Of a stretch of DNA of 64,000 nucleotides, positions 58,001 through 64,000 are shown piece after piece. Source of the stretch: Liolophura sinensis (lineage: Eukaryota > Mollusca > Polyplacophora > Chitonida > Chitonidae); assembly GCF_032854445.1 (NCBI RefSeq), contig NC_088306.1:29733764-29797763 (forward strand). The letters run 5' to 3'. The position numbers were made by a program, and so were the translations under genes. Positions within the stretch are counted from its first letter, which is position 1, and each line of letters opens with the position of its first letter. Below the pieces are notes generated by a model, which ran no database searches, was not told the origin of the DNA, and saw only the letters and a list, made by a program, of their open reading frames with translations.

Positions 58001-61000
58001 CTGTTCTATAGGGTGTCTGATCTGTTTTATGTCATATCAACCAGGCATGGAAATTATTCTGTTCTATAGGGGTGTCTGATCTGTTTTATGCCATATCCAC
58101 CAGACAGTGAAAATTATTCTGTTCCACAGAGGAATTTGATTGCTTATGTCATATCAACCAGACAATAAATTTATTCTGTTCTAGAGGTATTTGATTTATT
58201 ATATGTAATATCAACCAGGGAGGGAAATTATTCTGTTCTATAGGGGTGTCTGATGTGTTATATGTCAAATCAACCAGACAATGAAATTATTCTGTTCTAT
58301 ATAGGTACTTGATTCGTTGTATGTAATATCAACCAGACACTGAACATTATTCTGTTTTTTACCTGTGTTTAACTGTCTATTATACAAGCACTCAGTTCTC
58401 ACGTTTAACCTCACCTTTAATGTCTGCCACATTTGAGAGTTCACTGAGTCCAGAACAACTGAGAAGTCTGCGGCACTCTGAGAAGTTCTCATCCACCACT
58501 ATCTGATCTAAAGTCATATACTTTCCAGACTGCAAAAATTAAGAAGCCAAATCTTTTCACCAATGTAAGACTTCTTTAATGGGAAGTGTCTTTGACAAAA
58601 GATGACAGAATGTCTAATGTACATTGTATGTCTAAAATTACAGATCTTTTATGAGCACTTTTCTGTTCAGGATATAATTACAAATCTCAATCTTCAAAGT
58701 TAATGAAGCAAACCTGAAAAGAAAAAAAAAAGGAAAAAGACAAAAAAGAGAAGGGCCAGATATTTTATTTATTTATTTGATTGGTGTTTTACGCCGTACT
58801 CAAGAACATTTCACTTATACGATGGTGGCTAGCATTATGGTGGGAGGAAACTGAGCAGAGCCCAGGGGAAACCCATGACCATCCGCTGGTTGCTGGCTGA
58901 CCATCCCACATATGGCCGGAGAGGAAGAGAAGGGTCAAATAATAAAACCAGAGTATATAACACACAGGCATATGAACCAGCAGTTGAAATCAGAAACACC
59001 AACAAAAAAATGGGTGACCTTATATCAGGTGGGCATAAAAAAATGGGCCGTACTTAAACACTCAATACCTCCGAAACCCTCATACGTCAGCTTCTAAAAA
59101 TTTACACACTTAAAAGCCATTATGCCCTAAGTATACAGACCAAGTTTCGATATCATCCTTTAAAAATTCTGTTCATCGGACCAAAATCAAAAAAAAAAGA
59201 GTCAAAAATGCATGTTCTGTACATTTCAAAATGATGTTCTACCTTGTTTTACTTGAAAAGGTGATCAATTGGTCCTCCATATTCTCTGTTGACTGCACAC
59301 AAACGTTTCTTCCATAAACTGACTGAGTCCCGAATTTCCTTAAGAGTAATTTTTTCCCAGGAGTCCATGATGCGTGCCACACAGGTGCAGTGTGCACTCT
59401 ACTCATGACACCTGATGCAATGTGGGTTGCGTTTTTGAGGCTATGTTTTCATTTTAACCCTGTGTACAGACTACTCAAGCTATGACCTTGAAAATTGGTC
59501 AGTATATTAACAAAATCATGCCTTTGGATGTCTAAATTTTGAAAATGAAAGGATAATGGAGCAATGCAGCATCAAAGTACGGCCCATTTTTTTTATGCCC
59601 ACCTGATATATACATGTATGTAATACAGTAGTTCACCCAAAATTCAGTCCATGAAAACACACTTTCAGGGGCACAATAAGGCCTTCAAACGATACCTTTG
59701 ATGCTACCACTTACACTTTACAGGTAAGTTTTTCTGTAAAGACAAGTATGGTGTTGTTTTTTATTATAGCACAGTCGTTGCACTGGCTATGGCTTTTATT
59801 TATTTTATTTATTTGGCTGGTGTTATACACCGTATTCAAAAATGTTTCACTTATACGATGGCGACCAGCATTATGGTGGAAGGAAACCAGGCACAGCCTG
59901 GGAGAAACCCACGACCATTCGCAGGTTGCTGACAGACCTTCCCATGTAGAAGATTGATGAATCATTCAGAATCAAGCAAAATGCGTGGCCTGAAATGTTT
60001 TAGGTGCAGAATGGAGTTTGTGGTAACATCAGCCAAAACTGTTTTGAATCCAAATAATCATGAGTATGAATTTGTTCAGTGCGATGAAGGCAGCTGGACT
60101 TAAGGGCCAGTACATTCCGCAAAGAACTCGGTTTTTCAGTTCAATAAATAAAGGTTGAGGTGGGTAAATATCAGAAATTGAGGAAAATACACCTCAATGT
60201 TAAACTTAATTCAGGTAAGTATGTATGTGAACCGAATAATTCAGGCAAGTATGTATGTATGTATGTGTGTTATCTCACCTGAGCAGAAGCAATCAAGTAC
60301 GGTAAGACCAGGTAAACAGGATCGGCAGGTGTCACCAGTAATATACTACCATCTGAAGCATACATGTACAATGTTACAGCAAACAGGGCTCCTCATAAAG
60401 GGAGGTCATCCCACATACGTGTCAGGGAGGGCTAAGTTCTCCACACGCCAACAACCACTGATGCACTTCATGAAAAGCTGACACAGGGAGGTACAGTACA
60501 GCCCCGCCAAAAGGGCATGCTGTCTTACCTAACGTTTATCGGGGCTTCAGAAGTCCACAACTGTCATAGCCCCAGGTTTCCTATAGTTGCAGCAGTACCT
60601 CCATAGCAGGTGCAAAATTTACAAACTGCCAAGGGTGCAGATTTGTTATGAGAAACTGTGACACTGTAGATTTTAGAATTTCAGACAGGCCTCAGTCTAC
60701 GACTGCCATCTGGATGCCAACCTGTCTTTACAGTGCTCTTCAAGTAACAGGATTTGTCCTCTATGTCAACTGTCAGATCGAAAGGAAGAGCTATGTCTGC
60801 TCACCTGGATAGCATGGTCGTCAGAAAAACGAAAATAAAGCATTTATAAACAGATGTAAAATTCCAACACCAATGTCATTTAGGTTCGTTTACATCTGGA
60901 ATCTAGTGTATGATGTAAAATACTAAGCACATGATGATCAGTGAAATGCATCACTGCCGTTTTGCATAGCTGAAACCGAACAAATGTTGGACTTCATTCT

Positions 61001-61489
61001 ATTTTTAGTTTACCTGCTTGAACTGTATCATCTATCAACCAAGATCTGTACTTCTCTGTGAATTTGTTCACTTCATACACACTTGAGTCTCCATGGGTGA
61101 ACAAAAACAATGCTCCTTGCTCTAAAAACAAAACAAAAAAAAAAATTAGAACTGGTAGCAGGGCTACCAAACAGTTCTCCTGTGTGACACACATGAATAC
61201 AAAACTTCAGCTCAGTGCATAATTTTTGTGTTATTTGCAATGACAGAAAAAACTATATAATGAGAGGTATGTGCTTTCTTCCAGAAAGTGCTACATTGCT
61301 CAGAGGCAGCTTTTTGCTGCTTATAGGCAACCTAGACATTATCGTAGTTTCACTTTCAGAAGATCCATGAACCTTCATACCACCCCCAAAGCATATAAAT
61401 GGACTCTTCCCACTCACCAGTTTTAGGATGTTTTAATCTGACAAACACTGGACTGTTTTCATTGTTTGGATCACAATCAAGGGCTGTGT
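45960..61489 (-). CDS. RNASEH2B: Ribonuclease H2 subunit B, partial (first exon not seen)
   Basis: Minus-strand exons at 61489-61418, 61121-61014, 60352-60279, 58529-58415, 57080-57016, 55874-55769, 54907-54826, tentatively 52722-52682, then 50738-50699, 50594-50546, 49001-48918 and 46058-45960. All have GT/AG borders and compatible phases. The product, about 311 residues here, follows known RNASEH2B blocks in order: FVRLKHPKT, QGALFLF, KYRSWLIDDTVQAG, TPADPVYLVLPYLI, TLDQIVVDENF, YNKEKTLSWLKLKV, DYRRYACGLVSDYLP, PSKKVKLEP, TEDYSK, VDKTGMKNISSFF. This is an accessory subunit of the nuclear RNase H2 complex, which cleaves ribonucleotides embedded in DNA and RNA/DNA hybrids. The C-terminal MKNISSFF resembles the PCNA-interacting motif of the vertebrate protein. 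The N-terminal 20-30 residues are missing. Confidence 0.93.
46133..46675. repeat. 46-bp minisatellite, about 12 diverged copies
   Basis: Units of ACCTCACTAGCTCAAAAACA and GCTTGCTACTTTTGTCAGTA plus GAATAC. In the last RNASEH2B intron. Confidence 0.9.
46676..46845 (+). mobile_element. Possible tRNA-derived SINE related to family C
   Basis: GGTTATGAGTTCAAATCCAG resembles the B-box region of SINE C and is followed by GAGAAATCTGTCAC-type sequence. It ends in AATAAATCTATTAAATAC. Diverged; no target duplication identified. Confidence 0.45.
47010..47545. repeat. 37- to 43-bp minisatellite, about 13 copies
   Basis: Units of GGGGTCTGCTAATGTAACCT plus TCTGACATACACCTACA, some with an extra GGCT. In the last RNASEH2B intron. 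Confidence 0.9.
47600..48840 (-). mobile_element. Degenerate non-LTR retrotransposon (LINE) reverse transcriptase
   Basis: Minus-strand frames, broken by stops and frameshifts, give reverse-transcriptase blocks in order: FLSAYCTGCSC and VEDWKHALNN, DLSKAF (48632-48615), VPQGS (48480-48466), YADD (48409-48398) with FEDNCLCANPSKFQ after it, and a C-terminal NDLPPEVKAVN..EWFGCTCSLC segment ending at a TGA at 47626-47624. An internal deletion lies between DLSKAF and VPQGS. It is a dead copy in the last RNASEH2B intron, same orientation as the gene. Similar LINEs supply the machinery that moves SINEs, but a link to the SINEs here is not shown. Confidence 0.85.
48918..49001 (-). CDS. RNASEH2B: RNASEH2B coding exon (KVKLEP..TEDYSK)
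   Basis: 28 codons in phase 0, beginning KVKLEPADLNPTEDYSK. Acceptor TTTCCTCTTCTAG, donor GTAAGA. Aligns with the KIKL..EDYTK region of vertebrate RNASEH2B. Confidence 0.9.
49002..50545 (-). other. RNASEH2B intron with a short minisatellite
   Basis: About 1.5 kb. Contains the 49541-49800 array and, near 49296-49355, a TTATGGCTTAAC..AGCCATATCG segment also found in the 3-kb units at 32692 and 35695, possibly an old dispersed repeat. Nothing coding. Confidence 0.6.
49541..49800. repeat. 61-bp minisatellite, about 4 copies
   Basis: Units of GGGGTGGAGATCTGAGGGGA, ACCCTCCCACCTTATCAGTC and ACTGTACCTGACAAATCCCC. Confidence 0.92.
50546..50594 (-). CDS. RNASEH2B: RNASEH2B coding exon (IPVKPDPSPVEEPPSK)
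   Basis: 49 bases. One base completes a Ser codon, then IPVKPDPSPVEEPPSK. Acceptor TATTGTTTCAG, donor GTGAGC. Confidence 0.85.
50699..50738 (-). CDS. RNASEH2B: RNASEH2B coding exon (LTPSKMATNKSR)
   Basis: 40 bases, acceptor TTTCACATCAG, donor GTAAGT. Must be entered in phase 1 and left in phase 2 to fit the next exon. Direct joining from the exon ending at 54826 would break the frame, so an exon lies between. Confidence 0.75.
50765..52325. repeat. 36/37-bp minisatellite, about 42 copies
   Basis: Two unit types are interspersed: AGATCTAGTAGCTAAAATCC plus ACAACCTCACTGAAGTC, and a form with AGAACAGTAGCT (or AGAGCAGTAGCT) at the start. In a RNASEH2B intron. Open frames on the minus strand are artefacts. 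Confidence 0.95.
52682..52722 (-). CDS. RNASEH2B: Tentative RNASEH2B exon
   Basis: 41 bases between acceptor GGCCTTCTAGTCAG and donor GTGAGG. It can be entered in phase 2 and left in phase 1 without a stop, exactly the phases needed between the exons ending at 54826 and starting at 50738. It would encode RPTHLAVSDLTLC. No clear homology; the phase fit could be chance. Confidence 0.35.
52723..53942 (-). other. RNASEH2B intron, unique stretch
   Basis: About 1.2 kb of AT-rich intron. No array, SINE or convincing exon seen. Confidence 0.55.
53943..54535. repeat. 45-bp minisatellite, about 13 copies
   Basis: Units of TGAACTGTTGGTGGCAGGAG, CATAGACTAACTGCTCAGTG and AAGCG. Some units lack ACTAAC and are 39 bp. 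Confidence 0.94.
54655..54803 (-). mobile_element. tRNA-derived SINE fragment beside a RNASEH2B exon
   Basis: The minus strand reads GGCTGTGGTAGTGTAGTGGA (A-box region), then GATCCAAGGTTCAATCCCAA (B-box region), then GTCATACCCCAACAGCGC. The head starts about 20 bases after the donor of the exon ending at 54826. The 3' part is short, so the copy is truncated or of another family. Confidence 0.65.
54826..54907 (-). CDS. RNASEH2B: RNASEH2B coding exon (DYRRYACGLVSDYLP)
   Basis: 82 bases, acceptor CTTTGTAG, donor GTAAGT. DYRRYACGLVSDYLPLELS aligns with the DYIRYAHGLISDYIP block of vertebrate RNASEH2B. Confidence 0.92.
54908..55768 (-). other. RNASEH2B intron
   Basis: 861 bases. A 142-codon open frame on the plus strand (55258-55686) lies here but shows no recognisable domain and is antisense to the intron. 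No repeat seen. Confidence 0.6.
55769..55874 (-). CDS. RNASEH2B: RNASEH2B coding exon (VEKVVDRL..SVTE)
   Basis: 35 codons plus one base, starting VEKVVDRLQQRNVLIG. Acceptor TTTTTTATGATCAG, donor GTGAGA. Confidence 0.9.
55950..56985. repeat. 23- to 24-bp minisatellite, about 44 copies
   Basis: Units of TGATATGAACTGCAGCTTGT plus CTC, with TGTTGC, TTTTGC and CATTA variants. It fills about nine tenths of the 1141-base RNASEH2B intron (55875-57015) and ends about 30 bases from the flanking exon. Confidence 0.95.
57016..57080 (-). CDS. RNASEH2B: RNASEH2B coding exon (YNKEKTLSWLKLK)
   Basis: 65 bases. Two bases complete a Gly codon, then DDDLKVFRYNKEKTLSWLKLK. Acceptor TTTTTTATAG, donor GTAAGT. 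Aligns with YSKEKTLKWLEKKV of the vertebrate protein. Confidence 0.92.
57345..58345. repeat. 58-bp minisatellite, about 17 copies
   Basis: Units of TCTGATCTGTTTTATGTCAT, ATCAACCAGGCATGGAAATT and ATTCTGTTCTATAGGGTG. Some units have an extra G (59 bp). Most of the 1.3-kb RNASEH2B intron (57081-58414). Confidence 0.95.
58415..58529 (-). CDS. RNASEH2B: RNASEH2B coding exon (TLDQIVVDENF)
   Basis: 38 codons plus one base, starting SGKYMTLDQIVVDENFSECR. Acceptor TTTTTGCAG, donor GTGAGG. Aligns with PLDQVVVDNVFPNC of the vertebrate protein. Confidence 0.92.
58762..58920 (-). mobile_element. SINE family C fragment, reverse orientation
   Basis: TTTATTTATTTATTTGATTG, then GTGTTTTACGCCGTACTCAA, ATACGATGGTGGCTAGCATT, GAGCAGAGCCCAGGGGAAAC and ATCCGCTGGTTGCTGGC. 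The tRNA-like head is not evident. Intron of RNASEH2B. Confidence 0.82.
59021..59610. mobile_element. MITE-like element with ~35-bp terminal inverted repeats
   Basis: 59021-59055 (TATATCAGGTGGGCATAAAA through GGGCCGTACTT) and 59575-59610 (its reverse complement with one extra T) bound about 590 bp without a transposase frame. TA at each outer edge fits a TA target duplication as in Tc1/mariner elements. The superfamily is inference. In a RNASEH2B intron. Confidence 0.8.
59790..59947 (-). mobile_element. SINE family C fragment, reverse orientation
   Basis: TTATTTATTTGGCTGGTGTT, then ATACACCGTATTCAAAAATG, ATACGATGGCGACCAGCATT and ACCCACGACCATTCGCAGGT. Second reverse copy within the same RNASEH2B intron. 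Confidence 0.82.
60279..60352 (-). CDS. RNASEH2B: RNASEH2B coding exon (TPADPVYLVLPYLI)
   Basis: 74 bases, acceptor GTATGCTTCAG, donor GTGAGA. Encodes DGSILLVTPADPVYLVLP and YLIASAQ, aligning with the ATPVDPLFLLLHYLI block of the vertebrate protein. Confidence 0.92.
60353..61013 (-). other. RNASEH2B intron
   Basis: 661 bases, GTAAAC to ATGCTTCAG. Nothing else recognised. Confidence 0.7.
61014..61121 (-). CDS. RNASEH2B: RNASEH2B coding exon (QGALFLF..WLIDDTVQAG)
   Basis: 108 bases, phase 1 in and out. EQGALFLFTHGDSSVYEV and KYRSWLIDDTVQAG align with EGAIYLF and HHSWFINQSVQSG of the vertebrate protein. Acceptor GTTTTTAG, donor GTAAAC. Confidence 0.92.
61418..61489 (-). CDS. RNASEH2B: RNASEH2B first visible coding exon (FVRLKHPKT)
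   Basis: 72 bases, entered in phase 1. TALDCDPNNENSPVFVRL and KHPKT align with the FVKLVNPCSG region. Acceptor CCTTGTTTCAG, donor GTGAGT. The upstream exon carrying the start codon was not identified in 61490-64000. Confidence 0.88.
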
Positions 61490-61604
61490 CTGAAACAAGG
61501 GACATCTTTCCATTTCATATGTACACAATCAACGTATTCATCTTAAGACAATGATTCTTTATATTTCCCTGAAAAAAAAGTTGTATTTGTTTATTTATAT
61601 GTAT

Positions 61605-62258
61605 GTATGCTTGGGTTTTACTTAACAATTTTTCAGTCATACGAGGATTCATTAGGTGCCTGTGTATATATGTCGTGTGTCAGTCAAACGTGGATTCATT
61701 AGGTGCCTGTGTATATATGTTGTGTGTCAATTATACAAGGATTCATTAGGTGCCTGTGTATATATGTCGTGTGTCAGTCATACGAGGATTCATTAGGTGC
61801 CTGTGTATATATGTCGTGTGTCAGTCAAACGAGGATTCATTAGGTTCCTGTGGATATATGTCGTGTGTCAGTCATACGAGGATTCATTAGGTGCCTGTGT
61901 ATATATGTCATGTGTCAGTCATACAAGGATTCATTAGGTGCCTGTGGATATATGTCGTGTGTCAGTCATACGAGGATTCATTAGGTGCCTGTGTATATAT
62001 GTCGTGTGTCAGTCATACGAGGATTCATAAGGTGCCTGTGTATATATGTCGTGTGTCAGTCAAACGGGGATTCATTAGGTGCCTGTGGATATATGTCGTG
62101 TGTCAGTCAAACGAGGATTCATTAGGTGCCTGTGGATATATGTCGTGTGTCAGTCAAACGAGGATTCATTAGGTGCCTGTGTATATATGTCGTGTCAGTC
62201 ATACGAGGATTCATTAGGTGCCTGTGTATATATGTCAGTCATACGAGGATTCATTAGG
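61605..62258. repeat. 47-bp array derived from a SINE A 3' end, about 13 copies
   Basis: The start (TGCTTGGGTTTTACTTAACA, ATTTTTCAGTCATACGAGGA, TTCATTAGGTGCCTGTGTAT) matches the reversed 3' end of the SINE A copy at 25422-25520 (TGCTTGGGGTTTAACGTCGT, ATTTTTCAGTCATATGACGA, AATCATTAGGGTGCATGTAC). Units of CAGTCATACGAGGATTCATT plus AGGTGCCTGTGTATATATGTCGTGTGT then repeat in tandem. Confidence 0.9.
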
Positions 62259-62269
62259 TACGTGTGTCC

Positions 62270-62515
62270 TGGTGGCAGGGTCAATGTAAAGTGCTGCCAC
62301 CACTGAAGTATCATGCCAAAGATATAACACTCAACCCGGGCACAATGGACCAACCAGTCCTGTTTGATCACACTGCTGTAACCTCTCAGTGCTGAGCGCT
62401 AAAGCAATCAAGACAGCAGCAATGTACCATTTTTAAAGTCTCTGGTATGACCCGACTCGGGTTTGATTCCAGGATCTCCCACCTTTGAGCCGGAGGCTCT
62501 AACAAATGGCAGCCG
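62270..62515 (-). mobile_element. SINE family B, reverse orientation
   Basis: Read on the minus strand: TTAGAGCCTCCGGCTCAAAG, GGAATCAAACCCGAGTCGGG (B-box region), ACTTTAAAAATGGTACATTG, CAGCACTGAGAGG and ACAGGACTGGTTGG. Shares the body with the plus-strand copy at 16470-16710. Confidence 0.8.
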
Positions 62516-62529
62516 AAGTGGTCTGTTCA

Positions 62530-62815
62530 TTTATATGTCACTCATTTATATGTTACTCATTTATATATATGCTACCCATTTACATGTATGCTACTCATTT
62601 ATATTTATATGTTTGTTACTCATTTATATGTATGCTACTCATTATATGCATTTATATGTTACTCATTTATATGTACGCTACTCATTTATATGTTACTCAT
62701 TTATATGTATGCTACTCATAGATATGTTACTCATTTATATGTACGCTACTCATTTATATGTATGTTACTCATTTATATGTATGTTACTCATTTTATGTAT
62801 GTTACTCATTTATTT
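62530..62815. repeat. Short AT-rich array (TACTCATTTATATGT units, ~19 bp)
   Basis: Irregular repeats of TACTCATTTATATG plus TATGC, TACGC or T. It directly abuts a decayed SINE C in reverse orientation, so it may be an expanded SINE tail. Confidence 0.85.
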
Positions 62816-62935
62816 GACTGGTGTTCAATGGTGTGCCCAAAAGTTTTTCTCATATTTGACAGTGGTCTGGTTTAGGATGGAACAAACCTGGGTGCCCAGG
62901 AGCCATTGTCCTTTGCTAGGAACCTGACAACCCTC
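62812..62935 (-). mobile_element. Highly decayed SINE family C, reverse orientation
   Basis: CATTTATTTGACTGGTGTTC, GTGTGCCCAAAAGTTTTTCT and GTGGTCTGGTTTAGGATGGA follow the order of the reversed SINE C tail but with many changes. Confidence 0.4.
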
Positions 62936-63344
62936 ATGACTGAAACTCAAAGCCACAAATGAAACAGCTACAGCTACCTTCAGACACATGACCTCTTGTC
63001 ACAGGCCTGATAGCCATGGTTAGCCATTTTACTTGTTAAGGCCACATCAATTTTAATTGTTGTTCTTTCGACAGAATTAATTGTTTTCAGGAGGGAACAA
63101 AAATAAAAGTTCAATAAAAAATCAACCAATTGGTGTAAAAATGTAAAGTCTTAGCAATTTTTCCTCTTGAAGATGTACTTACATGTTCAAAAGGCCTTGA
63201 AATTGAGAATAATCGTGAAAACTTCAAGACCGTACAAATTAAAAAAAAGTTCATTTACTTTAAATAAAGTTTTATTTTGGTTCCAATGTTAGATTTTTTA
63301 GTGTTTTCTCACCCATATAGCACAAAATAAAATTGGTGTCGCTG

Positions 63345-64000
63345 ACCAGAACTCACCGTCAGTGGCCACCAGCCACTGACTCTGCTCATCTTTACAGTGA
63401 GCACTGCTCACCAGAACTCACCATCAGTGACCATCACCCACTGACTGCTCATTTTCACAGTGACTAGTGATCACCAGAACTCACCATCAGTGGCCACCAT
63501 CCACTGACTTCTCATTTTTACACTGACCACTGCTCACCAGAACACACCATCAGAGGCCACCACCCACTGACTCGGCACATCTTTACAGTGACCAATGCTC
63601 AGCAGAACTCACCATCAGTGGCCATCGTCCACTGACTGCTCATTTTCACAGTGACCACTGATCACCAGAACTCACCATCAGTGACCATCATCCACTGACT
63701 GCTCATTTTCACAGTGACCACTGATCACCAGAACTCACCATCAGAGGCCACCACCCACTGACTCTGCACATCTTTTCAGTGACCACTGCTCAGCAGAACT
63801 CACCATCAGTGGCCACCAGCCACTGACTCTGCACATCTTTACAGTGACCAATGCTCAGCAGAACTCACCATCAGTGACCATCACCCACTGACTGCTCATT
63901 TTTACAGTGACCACTGATCACCAGAACTCACCATCAGTGGCCACCATCCACTGACTTCTCATTTTTACACTGACCACTGCTCACCAGAACTCACCATCAG
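63345..64000. repeat. 60- to 63-bp minisatellite running off the window end, about 11 copies
   Basis: Units of TCACCAGAACTCACCATCAG, TGGCCACCATCCACTGACTG and CTCATTTTCACAGTGACCAC, with GGCCACC/GACCATC and GCTCATTTTC/TGCACATCTTT variants. The array continues past 64000. In the sense strand of RNASEH2B it lies upstream of the first visible exon. Confidence 0.93.

Noticed and set aside
63000-63050. Possible RNASEH2B first exon (ATG on the minus strand near 63036)
   Set aside because: The frame from this ATG meets a stop before the GT that could serve as donor, and the peptide does not resemble the RNASEH2B N-terminus.

Overview
This is animal nuclear DNA, most likely from a marine mollusc or another spiralian. 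The evidence is small exons with GT/AG introns, AT-rich non-coding DNA, several families of tRNA-derived SINEs with TTTATTTATT-type tails, and very many minisatellite arrays. No bacterial, organellar or operon-like organisation is visible. The species assignment is inference. Exon borders were read by hand from splice signals, reading-frame continuity and remembered family resemblance.

Four protein-coding genes can be supported. (1) 40-17984, plus: a complete Rac/Mig-2-like (Mtl) Rho-family GTPase of 194 residues in five coding exons, with one intron of about 16 kb. (2) 26313-28789, minus: a complete 558-residue divergent PRD-class homeobox gene in four coding exons, with a readable TATA/initiator promoter. 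(3) 40276-41835, plus: an ankyrin-repeat protein of the ANKRD34/ANKRD63 type (519 residues) with an intronless coding region behind a probable 5' UTR intron. (4) 45960 to beyond 61489, minus: ribonuclease H2 subunit B, with eleven well-supported exons plus one tentative exon, ending in a PCNA-binding-like C-terminus. Its first exon was not found.

Layout: 0-18 kb is the GTPase gene, whose second intron carries seven minisatellite arrays. 18-26 kb is its 3' region and intergenic DNA with one complete SINE. 26-29 kb is the homeobox gene. 30-38 kb is a 43-bp array followed by a roughly 3-kb unit present in several tandem partial and full copies, one carrying a later SINE insertion. 40-42 kb is the ankyrin gene, followed by a 61-bp array. 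46-64 kb is the RNase H2B gene, whose introns are largely minisatellite arrays plus a decayed LINE, SINEs and a terminal-inverted-repeat element.

The four genes act in unrelated processes (Rho signalling, transcription, an unknown ankyrin function, ribonucleotide removal from DNA). Nothing suggests a joint system. The most unusual feature is the repeat landscape: by my estimate roughly a quarter of the window is minisatellite. Two arrays appear to have been seeded from the 3' tails of two different SINE families, and several show higher-order (multimer) periodicity.
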